From contig DATMNI010000267.1 in the NCBI GenBank assembly GCA_035570275.1, positions 1-37,751 of the forward strand: a stretch of DNA of 37,751 nucleotides, given 5' to 3'. Both the position numbers and the translations under genes were made by a program. The stretch comes from DATMNI01 sp035570275 (GTDB lineage Bacteria > Acidobacteriota > Terriglobia > Bryobacterales > Bryobacteraceae). The notes beneath the pieces were generated by a model that made no database searches, had not been told where the DNA came from, and saw only the letters and a list, made by a program, of their open reading frames with translations. Below are positions 8,362 to 15,364 of this stretch, piece by piece (the stretch's first letter is position 1; every line of letters begins with the position of its first letter).

Positions 8362-9645
8362 ATGCCGCCAACCGTTTCGAAATCTAAGCAGGCGACCCAG
8401 CGGCGCGAGAGATTTCGCGAATACATGCGAAAGCTGAATCCGACTGCACCCGCCAGGATCACGATAGAATCTGGTTTGGTTGTCGAGGAATTACACGGTT
8501 CCCTATTCAAGACCCTCGCGGCTCGGGCCGATCTGGAGCCAGGCAGTCAGCAACTCTTAGTTGGCGGTACAGGATCCGGGAAGACCACGGAACTGTTGAT
8601 GGCCGAAAAATGGCTAGATCAACAAGGTCAAACCCTTTCGCTGTATATTGACATTTCTTCTGAAACCGATCTGTCCGGCCTCAACTCGGGAGCGTTGCTG
8701 GCAGGTTTCGGTCTACACCTGACGAAAGCGTTCTCAAGCAAGGGGTTTGAAGATGACCTTGGCGACACCGACAAAAGAACACTGAAAAGCGCACGGACTG
8801 AAATCAAAGAGTTCGCGTTCGGGAAAACGACATCAATATGGGTGTCGGACGATGAGTACGATTTCGAGCCTCCGGACGACTACGATGACCCTAGCGACCA
8901 AGAACAAGGTCACTATGTGACACAGAAGGTGCCGGGAAAGCTAAAACCACCATTTCCGGCTTTGCAGCGTGATATCCAGGCAATACGAGAGCCTCTGGAG
9001 GCTTTTATCACGGCTATTCGGACGCGTCCGCTGGACATCGTGATCATTTTCGATGGTTTAGACCGACTACCGTCTCCCGACAGGTTCTGGGCTGTTGTGC
9101 ATCAGGATTTCCGCGCTCTCCGTCGCTTGCGTGTGGGAGTCATGGCTGCCGCGCCCCTGTCGGTACTGTACGGCGAGGGTCGCACCGTTTCAGATCACTT
9201 CGACCGAGTTCACCAGATCAGGGCGCTGAGTCCCGAACCTGAACAGAGCGGGTATTTAGAATCGGTCATGAGTCACCGCGCTGGAACGGATCTGTTAAGG
9301 CCGGACATGGTCAAACTCATCTGCCGTTCATCGGGCGGCGTGTTACGGGACCTGATTACCTTAGCTAGGGATGCGGGAGAGGCAGCTTACATCGAAGGGG
9401 CTGAGCAGATTCTCGTTCAGCACGTGAATGCCGCGGCCGCACAATTGGGCGAGTCTTACCTGCGCGGTCTTGGCCCCGAACAGATTAGCACCTTGAAGCG
9501 GCTTAAGAAGGAGCGCTCATTCGATGTGGCATCTCGTCCAAACGTTGAGCTGCTGGTAACCGGTAGGGTCCTGGAGTACTCGCCGACCGATTTCAGAGTC
9601 CATCCAGCTCTTGAGCCCATGCTCCCAAAACCGGTGCCCAAATGA
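8362..9645 (+). CDS. P-loop NTPase (AAA+/STAND-like) of a three-gene cluster
   Basis: A 427-residue protein with Walker A GGTGSGKTTE (residues 68-77), Walker B DIVIIFDGLDRLP (225-237, acidic Asp231 and Asp234), a sensor-like strand VGVMAAAP and a sensor-2-like SSGGVLRDLITLARDA. The C-terminal ~60 residues end in RVLEYSPTDFRVHPALEPML, which looks like a winged-helix module. An acidic loop (about 160-182, DDEYDFEPPDDYDDP) interrupts the core. The ATG at 8362 has a GGGA site 5 nt upstream; ATG 8338 lacks one. The stop overlaps the next gene (ATGA). Codon use looks visibly more AT-rich than the flanks. It resembles ATPases of bacterial conflict systems, but I cannot assign it to a named system. 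Confidence 0.8.
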   Translation: MPPTVSKSKQATQRRERFREYMRKLNPTAPARITIESGLVVEELHGSLFKTLAARADLEPGSQQLLVGGTGSGKTTELLMAEKWLDQQGQTLSLYIDISSETDLSGLNSGALLAGFGLHLTKAFSSKGFEDDLGDTDKRTLKSARTEIKEFAFGKTTSIWVSDDEYDFEPPDDYDDPSDQEQGHYVTQKVPGKLKPPFPALQRDIQAIREPLEAFITAIRTRPLDIVIIFDGLDRLPSPDRFWAVVHQDFRALRRLRVGVMAAAPLSVLYGEGRTVSDHFDRVHQIRALSPEPEQSGYLESVMSHRAGTDLLRPDMVKLICRSSGGVLRDLITLARDAGEAAYIEGAEQILVQHVNAAAAQLGESYLRGLGPEQISTLKRLKKERSFDVASRPNVELLVTGRVLEYSPTDFRVHPALEPMLPKPVPK

Positions 9646-10226
9646 CTGATTTCATCACGGAGCCGGCATTTGAAATTGGCCGCCGACTCGAAATCCGTGG
9701 ATCTTATGCGTGGTTCGTAGTGCTAAGGCCCGCCGAGGAGGGAGGCGCTTTAGAAAACTTTGTCGCGGGGCTATCTTCGGTACTCGACGAGCCAGTGAGG
9801 GTTGTTCACACCTTCGGATCATCGTTTGAGAAGCTACGTAGTGACCTAAACGAATCGAAGAGTGACCCCGCGTTGATAACAGATTTGGACCAAGCGGACG
9901 CCGACTATTGGAGTGCTATGGATGTGAACCGCAGCGCCTTGCTTCGCGAGGGTGCGGTAGTTCTTTGGCTCTCGAGTTTCGGGCTCGCCAACCTCTGCGG
10001 ATACGCCCCGAACATCCGAAGCTTCGTTGGGGGTAGCATCTTCAACTTGGGAACTGACGGCGAGGCGATGACCCTCGATGAACGTGATCTGCGAATAGCA
10101 GAGCTGGAATCACATTTCGAACTGAAGAGCGCGGATGTAATCAAGCGGGGAGAGTCGGGCGTTCTTCCAACTGAGCCTCATTTTGTGGAGTGGCTCGTTC
10201 TCTTAGGTCGTGGGGACCTGGTCTGA
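9642..10226 (+). CDS. Unknown protein, second gene of the NTPase cluster
   Basis: A 194-residue soluble protein translationally coupled to the NTPase (ATGA overlap, 9642-9645). An internal region, VNRSALLREGAVVLWLSSFG through NIRSFVGGSIF (about residues 90-130), resembles a segment I know from STAND/TPR-type bacterial proteins, where a pattern like N..R..LL.....VVFWL......L...APD.W.....vF follows the NTPase. If so, this is that module encoded as a separate gene. No signal peptide, membrane span or known nuclease motif is visible. The function is unknown; the operon context suggests a sensor or adaptor partner of the NTPase (inference). Confidence 0.72.
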   Translation: MTDFITEPAFEIGRRLEIRGSYAWFVVLRPAEEGGALENFVAGLSSVLDEPVRVVHTFGSSFEKLRSDLNESKSDPALITDLDQADADYWSAMDVNRSALLREGAVVLWLSSFGLANLCGYAPNIRSFVGGSIFNLGTDGEAMTLDERDLRIAELESHFELKSADVIKRGESGVLPTEPHFVEWLVLLGRGDLV

Positions 10227-10766
10227 ATGCCTTCCGGCGCGCCCGAACGAGCGAAGACTCTCGACGTAGGAATTGAGCGATTTCTCGCGGGAATCATTCT
10301 GCCGTCTTTGCGTGACTTGGTCGCCCAAATTCGGACTTACCTGCAAAGGCAGGATGCCGACCTCGGGCATCAAAACAATGTTCACCGGATCCTCAGGACC
10401 GTCGAAAGCCAGCACCGGACGCTCATCACGGTAGGGCCGTCCATTGACAAGGGCCCTACGGACTCACATTTCTACTTGGAATCCGGGTCGCGATTGTCAT
10501 TTGGGATCACACTACGTGAGGATAGTGGCCGCTGTTCGTTGGTCGCATACCGCTTCCAGTTGAACCTGCCTGAACATCAGTCTCCGTCGTTCTATCGGTT
10601 CGACCTCAACGACAGAGCGCACGAGTCGCCTTTGACTGAGCCAAGATGTCATTATCATCTGGGTGTGGACGACGTTCGCCTGCCTTGCCCAGTACTAACT
10701 CCACTCGAAGTGTTTGACCGAATTTTCTTGGTCATTGAGCCACGGCTCCTGGAGACCGCTGAGTAG
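10227..10766 (+). CDS. Unknown protein, third gene of the NTPase cluster
   Basis: A 179-residue protein whose ATG follows the previous stop directly (TGA|ATG), so the three genes form one operon. The N-terminal ~60 residues are helical (RFLAGIILPSLRDLVAQIRT and a following helix). The C-terminal half is beta-rich, with a conserved-looking YRFDLNDRAHESP strand and HYHLGVDDVRLPCPVLTPLE near residues 142-161, followed by a helix. The histidine pair plus Arg could mark an active or binding site, but I do not recognise the family. Candidate effector or target-recognition component (inference). Confidence 0.7.
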   Translation: MPSGAPERAKTLDVGIERFLAGIILPSLRDLVAQIRTYLQRQDADLGHQNNVHRILRTVESQHRTLITVGPSIDKGPTDSHFYLESGSRLSFGITLREDSGRCSLVAYRFQLNLPEHQSPSFYRFDLNDRAHESPLTEPRCHYHLGVDDVRLPCPVLTPLEVFDRIFLVIEPRLLETAE

Positions 10767-11067
10767 TGGGATGCATTTCCGCGGCGAAGCCGTGGCTCAA
10801 CCGCGGTTGAGCTGTCTTGACACGGGGAGAGTCGGAGTGCCCGTGATCACACGCGACAGGACCGGCTTGCATTTCGAAACCAGAAGCTCACAGAATCAAT
10901 CAGATATGTTAAGGAGGCGTGAAGCGCTGGAGCCCAATCATACTCTTCGATGTGATACTCTTTCGATTCCCAATAGTCTACCAACAGCTTACGGGAATGC
11001 TCCCATCGCGGTCGAGGACTGCTACCGCTTCTCAATTCTCGATCCAAATGTTTAGTCGTCGAGCTTT
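10767..11067. other. Gap between two converging operons
   Basis: About 300 bp with no supported gene. It contains an 18-bp perfect palindrome, GCTCAACCGCGGTTGAGC (10795-10812), 28 bp after the NTPase-cluster stop; it has no T-run, so terminator function is only possible. On the minus strand an open stretch of about 65 codons runs into the 3' end of csm5 without a convincing start. I searched this gap for CRISPR-like direct repeats and saw none. Confidence 0.5.
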
Positions 11068-12216
11068 TTACTCGTCTACCGCCAACTCCACCCAGCCCGG
11101 CAGCGTCGCTGGCCGGTTGCCCAGGAAGACGATGCGGCGAGTCTTGGGGAACGGCAGATTGGTCGCCAGGGCGCGGTTGTAGATCTGGAACTGTTCCAGG
11201 ATCTGGCGGTAGTCGGTGTTGGTGGCGTCCAGCCATGCGACTTTGGTGGAGAGGCCGCCGCCCCAACCCATGCACAGGAGGCACGCGCCGCGGTCGCGGG
11301 CCGCGGCCAGGCGCTGCTCCAGTTCGTCCAGGTTCTTGTCCAGCAGGCCCATGCCGGCCATGGCAGCGTAGTTGCGCTGCAGTGCCAGCAGACCCGCGGC
11401 GTAGACGTTGACTGATTCGAACATCCTGGCGCGGTTGAAGGACTCGGGCCAACGCACCTGGCGGCGTACTTCGGGCTGCAAGAAAAATGCCTTCTCGTCC
11501 CAAACGCCGTGGAAGGTGGCCCCGGGGTTAGCCATCTCGGCAAAGACGGGAGTGCTGTCGTCGGGACGCGCGCCATCCACGGAGCCTCGCGGGCTCTGCT
11601 TCCAGCCCAGCGTGAAGTTGCCGCCGCGCGGCATCAGCGTGGAGGTGCGCAGCAGGTAGACTTTGAACTGCGAAGTTTCGATGGGCGCCGAATCGCCGGC
11701 GCTGACCAGGCGCATTTTGTTCGATCCGGCCGAGCCGAGCGCCTGCTCCTCCACGCTTTCGGCCGGGCGCCGCGGAGTGCGCTCACTCTTGACGCGGCCC
11801 AGCGCATCTTGCAGCATGCCGTCGCGCCAGTTGGCGAAGACCATGCCGGTGCGCAGCGCGCCCTTGATGGCGGTACCCGGCAGGTACGGCCCCCCAGCGC
11901 CGGCGGCGAAGGTGGGGATGTGCAGGCTCTCCCCCATAGCGCGGTTCCAGTAGGTGGAGTAGGCTGCGTTTTCGAATGGAATGCGGCGGCCGGCGAAATT
12001 CTGCGCGAAGCCGCCCCACGAGGCGAAATCGAGCTTCTCGGCGTTTTTGAGTTGCGTCAGGTAGCCTTCCAGGCGCGGTCCCTTGGCCAGCAGCCGGAAG
12101 ATGCGCCACTGGTCCAGTACGTTGACCTGGTCCTTCCAGACCATATAGTCGATGGGGGCCAATTTGCGGCCGTCACCGACCAGCAGCGGGGTCAGGCATG
12201 TGAGGCGGTAGCGCAT
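11068..12216 (-). CDS. csm5: Csm5, type III-A CRISPR RAMP subunit
   Basis: A 382-residue Cas7-superfamily RAMP that caps the 3' end of the crRNA in the Csm complex. It has the N-terminal RAMP strand LTPLLVGDGRKLAPIDYMV (about 8-26), the PYLPGTAIKGALRTGM motif (about 110-125) typical of Csm5/Cmr RAMPs, and a Gly-rich CMGWGGGLSTK loop in the C-terminal third. It is the last gene of the operon; its ATG shares one base with the csm4 stop (TGATG). Length agrees with Csm5 (about 350-400). No array or csm6 follows downstream within the window. Confidence 0.88.
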   Translation of the reverse strand: MRYRLTCLTPLLVGDGRKLAPIDYMVWKDQVNVLDQWRIFRLLAKGPRLEGYLTQLKNAEKLDFASWGGFAQNFAGRRIPFENAAYSTYWNRAMGESLHIPTFAAGAGGPYLPGTAIKGALRTGMVFANWRDGMLQDALGRVKSERTPRRPAESVEEQALGSAGSNKMRLVSAGDSAPIETSQFKVYLLRTSTLMPRGGNFTLGWKQSPRGSVDGARPDDSTPVFAEMANPGATFHGVWDEKAFFLQPEVRRQVRWPESFNRARMFESVNVYAAGLLALQRNYAAMAGMGLLDKNLDELEQRLAAARDRGACLLCMGWGGGLSTKVAWLDATNTDYRQILEQFQIYNRALATNLPFPKTRRIVFLGNRPATLPGWVELAVDE

Positions 12217-13880
12217 CAGCTCACCTCTGGCAACGGAATGGCCAGCGCGAATCCGGCGCGGAAGACCGGGTGCGCGAACCCTTCGGGTGCCACGTCGGGT
12301 GCGGCTCCGTGGGGGTCGCCTTCGGCATAGAGCACCGAGCCTTCGACAACCATCTGGACCTGTTTCTTGAGTTCGCCGGAACCGGCGGGGCTATCGACGC
12401 GGCCGCCGCGAGCCAGCACGGTGTAGTTGCCGCGGCGCCAATCGACAGTATCGGCGGAAGCGGGAGTGAAGAGGGAAAGGAGCCAGACGGGGACGGCGGT
12501 GGCCGGCGGCCGGTGGCCGGTGGCCGGTGGCTGGTGGAGGACCGGGGGCTGCTCGGGGGACGCGGGGGCCGGGGGCTGGGGCCTAGCGGCCAGGGGAATC
12601 GGCGTTACCGCGTCCAAGGTGACCGCCGCCTGGGTCAACGGTTCCGGTTCTGGTTCTGGTTCCTGGGGCGGCTCCAGTTCGGCAGCCGCCGGGGCTGCCG
12701 AAGCAGGCAGCTCGGTTTCGGCGGAGCCTGTTACTTGGGCCGGGGGCTCCGGTTCGTGAGCGGCGAGGAGCAGGGGCTCGGGGCTGCCGGCGGTTAGCAG
12801 AAGCGGCTCAGCTTCGGGAGCGGCGGCGGTGTCCTGGGCTATTGGCTCCTGAGCTATTGGCTCCTGGGCCACAGGCTCCGAAGCCACGGGCTCCGGGGCC
12901 GCGAACACTGGCGACGGTTCGGGAAACCACGGACCGGGCTCGGGTGGATCCGGTTCAGGCGCCGGAAGTTGAGGGTCCGGATCTGGCGGCGGCGGCTCCG
13001 CAGGCGGATCTTCGATGGGCGGAACTGGCGAGGGCTCTCCCGGCGGCTCTTCGATGGGCGAAACAAGCGACCCCTCCGCTGTAAGCTCGCCAGCCTGGCC
13101 CCCGGCTCCCGGCTCCTCGATCATTCCTGTGCCACCGGCCACCGGCCACCGGCCACCGGCCACCGCCATCTGTTCAGGCAGAATCATATCCGGCAAACTC
13201 CCATCGATAAACTCCGGCTGCTCGGAACGGCCCCAGCCACGGGAACGTTCGCCGCCGAAGCCGGTGTCGGCTAACAGGCGGAAAGCGGCCTTCACCGGCG
13301 CCAGCCAGCGGGTATGGCTTTGCTCATCGCTGAAACCGGCAATGGTCCACAGGCCGGCGCCGGGGCGGAATTCAATGCACGCGGTGGCGTGCCGCTCGCT
13401 GGCGCCGGTTAGACGATCGACAGCGGCATTCCACCGGACACCGGTGCGGAACGGTCCGGGGCGGCCGGCGGGCACCAGGCATTCGCTAGGGCCATCCACG
13501 GTCCAATCGTCTTCCTTCAACAACTCCCCGGCCAGGATGGCGCGCACCACGTCGAGCGGCACAAACCGGGCGCTTTTCCAACGCACGCGCACCGATGCCA
13601 GCGATGTGGACTTGGGCGGCCACACGGTGCGGGGCGGCACCACCAGACCGATTTCGTTCAGGAACGGGAAACAGGAACTGAAACAGACCGCGGGAGCAGG
13701 CTCGCGCACGGTAGCCTGCAGCCACTCCTCCAGCCAGCCGAGCCTGCCCATAGCGGACGTGACCGCCGCGTAGAGCGAGTCGCTGTGATAGATGGTGTCC
13801 ACGCGGTTGCGGGCGCCCGAATCGGGTCCGATACGCCAGGGGCCCGAGGGACGGAGTTTGACAACCAGTCCCGGCTTCAT
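12216..13880 (-). CDS. csm4: Csm4, type III-A Cas5-group RAMP with a large Pro/Glu-rich insertion
   Basis: A 554-residue protein, whereas typical Csm4 is about 300. The N-terminal part (1-237) has the Cas5/Csm4 features IYHSDSLYAAVTSAMGRLGW (30-49) and the Gly-rich loop GFGGERSRGWGR (207-218). The family fold resumes at about 464 (WLLSLFTP, then RRGNYTVLARGGRV and HPVFRAGFALAIPLP). Between them, about 238-462 is low-complexity, dominated by Pro, Glu and Ala. The insertion is bounded by inverted DNA repeats (12495-12537 and 13131-13169). Csm4 binds the crRNA 5' handle and contacts Cas10. Its start shares one base with the csm3 stop (TAATG) and its stop with csm5, so the subunits are coupled and the frame is maintained. 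Confidence 0.85.
   Translation of the reverse strand: MKPGLVVKLRPSGPWRIGPDSGARNRVDTIYHSDSLYAAVTSAMGRLGWLEEWLQATVREPAPAVCFSSCFPFLNEIGLVVPPRTVWPPKSTSLASVRVRWKSARFVPLDVVRAILAGELLKEDDWTVDGPSECLVPAGRPGPFRTGVRWNAAVDRLTGASERHATACIEFRPGAGLWTIAGFSDEQSHTRWLAPVKAAFRLLADTGFGGERSRGWGRSEQPEFIDGSLPDMILPEQMAVAGGRWPVAGGTGMIEEPGAGGQAGELTAEGSLVSPIEEPPGEPSPVPPIEDPPAEPPPPDPDPQLPAPEPDPPEPGPWFPEPSPVFAAPEPVASEPVAQEPIAQEPIAQDTAAAPEAEPLLLTAGSPEPLLLAAHEPEPPAQVTGSAETELPASAAPAAAELEPPQEPEPEPEPLTQAAVTLDAVTPIPLAARPQPPAPASPEQPPVLHQPPATGHRPPATAVPVWLLSLFTPASADTVDWRRGNYTVLARGGRVDSPAGSGELKKQVQMVVEGSVLYAEGDPHGAAPDVAPEGFAHPVFRAGFALAIPLPEVS
12495..12537. repeat. GGCCGGTGG tandem repeat, one arm of an inverted pair within csm4
   Basis: Iterations of GGCCGGTGG or close variants. 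The array is the reverse complement of the CCACCGGCC array at 13131-13169, and the two bound the Pro/Glu-rich insertion of Csm4, about 590 bp apart. Confidence 0.85.
12836..12895. repeat. 15-bp degenerate tandem repeat inside the Csm4 insertion
   Basis: Four units (12836-12850, 12851-12865, 12866-12880, 12881-12895) related to GGGCTATTGGCTCCT. They encode five-residue repeats of the type QEPIA / SEPVA on the minus strand. Confidence 0.8.
13131..13169. repeat. CCACCGGCC tandem repeat, second arm of the inverted pair within csm4
   Basis: Four to five iterations of CCACCGGCC, the reverse complement of the array at 12495-12537. It encodes the AGGRWPVAGG stretch at the N-terminal edge of the Csm4 insertion. 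Confidence 0.85.
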
Positions 13881-14716
13881 TACTCCTCGCGCAAGAACGA
13901 GAACGCGGCTTCGCTCACGGCCTTCTGGATGGCCGCGAGGGTCGCGCCCGCGCCGATCTCCTTTTCGGGGGCGCCGGTGGCGTAGTAATTCTTGCCGCGC
14001 CAGACCAGCTTCAGGTTGGCGAAGCTGACGCGGCCGCTGCCCCGCGAACCGCCACCGCCCAACGCGTCGTCCTCCAAAAGCCGGAGGCCTTCAAGCACGC
14101 GCAGAAACAGCGGCGCGTCCTCTTCGCAGAGAACGTCCATCACCAGGCGCGTCTTGAAGCGGGCGCCCGAAGGCACGCGCTCCAGCGTACGCGGGTTCGC
14201 CTGCGAGGTGATGCGGTCGATGGCATTCTCGCTCTTCACCTCGGTCAGCTCGTCGTCCAGGTTCTCGCGCATGGCCGGCGTGATGCTCTCCGGGTCGAGC
14301 GGGGCGTCGAAGACCGCCAACCTGGCGGGCGTGGCTTGGGTGGTCTCCAGGGTTTCGCCCTGGACGCGCTCCATGCGGCCGGGATTGCGGCCGAACAGCA
14401 GGCAGACTTCGTCGTCGGGGCGGTCGCTCTGGTGGATGCGCACTTCCTGGCCCTTGCGGCGCGAGAGGTAGACCAGCTCCGTGGGCACGGCGAGGCCGGA
14501 TGACTGCTCCAGCAGCGACCGGATCTTGCCGCGCAGTGAACTGCCGGGCACGTAGGGACGGCCGAAGGCGTCCTTGACCACGGGATTGTCAGAGCCGCCG
14601 ATTTCGAGCGAACCCTTTCCGGCGCCCACGTGCAGGCCGGTTTCGCACCGCATTTCGCCTTCAAGGATCAGCTTTCCGATCAGTTTCAGCTCGGTTTGGG
14701 ACGTATGTGCGCTCAT
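13880..14716 (-). CDS. csm3: Csm3, type III-A Cas7-like backbone RAMP and target RNase
   Basis: A 278-residue Cas7-group RAMP. It has ETGLHVGAGKGSLEIGG (25-41), then SDNPVVKD (42-49) and PYVPGSSLRGKIRSLLE (about 54-70), which match Csm3. Asp43 aligns with the catalytic Asp33 of Streptococcus thermophilus Csm3, which cleaves target RNA at 6-nt intervals. The C-terminal Gly-rich loop GGGGSRGSGRVSF is intact. Length is slightly above the usual ~220. The protein should polymerise along the crRNA. The gene is preceded by a 60-bp gap filled with repeats of the csm2 stop context and overlaps csm4 by one base. Confidence 0.93.
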   Translation of the reverse strand: MSAHTSQTELKLIGKLILEGEMRCETGLHVGAGKGSLEIGGSDNPVVKDAFGRPYVPGSSLRGKIRSLLEQSSGLAVPTELVYLSRRKGQEVRIHQSDRPDDEVCLLFGRNPGRMERVQGETLETTQATPARLAVFDAPLDPESITPAMRENLDDELTEVKSENAIDRITSQANPRTLERVPSGARFKTRLVMDVLCEEDAPLFLRVLEGLRLLEDDALGGGGSRGSGRVSFANLKLVWRGKNYYATGAPEKEIGAGATLAAIQKAVSEAAFSFLREE

Positions 14717-14720
14717 GACT

Positions 14721-14785
14721 TTACTCGTTGTTGGCGGTTTACTCGTTACAGGCGGTTTACTCGTTAAAGCCGACTCTTACTCGTT
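14721..14785. repeat. Four copies of AACGAGTAA spanning the csm2 stop and the csm2-csm3 gap
   Basis: On the minus strand AACGAGTAA occurs at 14785-14777 (the real csm2 stop), 14765-14757, 14747-14739 and 14729-14721, steps of 20, 18 and 18 bp. Each copy carries a TAA. The last ends four bases before the csm3 ATG. Confidence 0.85.
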
Positions 14786-15361
14786 ATAGGCTACGATGGC
14801 CTCGAAAAGATCTTTAAACCGCTCGTAGCCGCGGAGATCGTTCTTGCGGGTGACCTGCAGCAGCAGTTTTTCCAACTGATCCAGGCTGCGGAGACCGTGC
14901 CGGGCAATGGTATAGGCCAGCCGGGCGCGCAGCATGACGAACTCATGCTGGCGTTCGGCCTCCGGCGCGCGCACGGCACGGCGGACGGCGCTGTAGAGAC
15001 GGCGCAACTGCGTCTTGGTGCCGGAATCCATGTCGCGGATGCGGCTGACGATGGAGTGAGCCTGGTTGTCCAGATAGAGGCTGTCCGAGATCAGCTTGTC
15101 GAGCTCGATCTCGGGCGGTCCTTCGAACCGGCCGCGATCGCCGCCACGGCCGCGCTCACCACCACGATCGCCGCCGCGTTCCCCGCGATCGCCACCACCA
15201 CCGCGATCTCCACCGCCGCCGGGGCGATCCCCCCCAGGGCGATCTCCGCGCGGCGGTCCTCCGCCTGGGCCCCGGTCGCCCGCCCCGCGTCCACCTTCCC
15301 GCGGTGGGCGGTTTTCCTGAGGTGGGCGGTTTTCCTTGCGTTGCTCCTGCTCTTGTGCCAT
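14777..15361 (-). CDS. csm2: Csm2, type III-A small subunit with RGG-rich N-terminal extension
   Basis: A 194-residue protein. Residues about 84-194 match the all-helical Csm2 small subunit (IELDKLISDS, QLRRLYSAVRRA, RLAYTIARHGLRSLDQLEKL, FKDLFEAIVAY). Residues 1-82 are an added low-complexity tail with about 17 Arg and about 30 Gly in RGG, DRGG and RPGG units plus Pro/Asn at the start. Known Csm2 proteins are about 110-140 residues, so the tail is extra. Csm2 lines the inner filament and contacts target RNA; RGG tracts bind RNA in other proteins, so the tail may add nucleic-acid contacts (inference). The gene starts 3 bp after the cas10 stop. Confidence 0.87.
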   Translation of the reverse strand: MAQEQEQRKENRPPQENRPPREGGRGAGDRGPGGGPPRGDRPGGDRPGGGGDRGGGGDRGERGGDRGGERGRGGDRGRFEGPPEIELDKLISDSLYLDNQAHSIVSRIRDMDSGTKTQLRRLYSAVRRAVRAPEAERQHEFVMLRARLAYTIARHGLRSLDQLEKLLLQVTRKNDLRGYERFKDLFEAIVAYNE

Positions 15362-15364
15362 TTG

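Noticed and set aside
10795..10812. Palindrome as a strong terminator of the NTPase cluster
   Set aside because: The arms are self-complementary but there is no loop of usual size and no T-run, so it was noted only as a palindrome.
13015..13773. Plus-strand open frames opposite csm4
   Set aside because: They read repeat and antisense sequence; csm4 has family motifs on both sides of its insertion and overlaps both neighbours.
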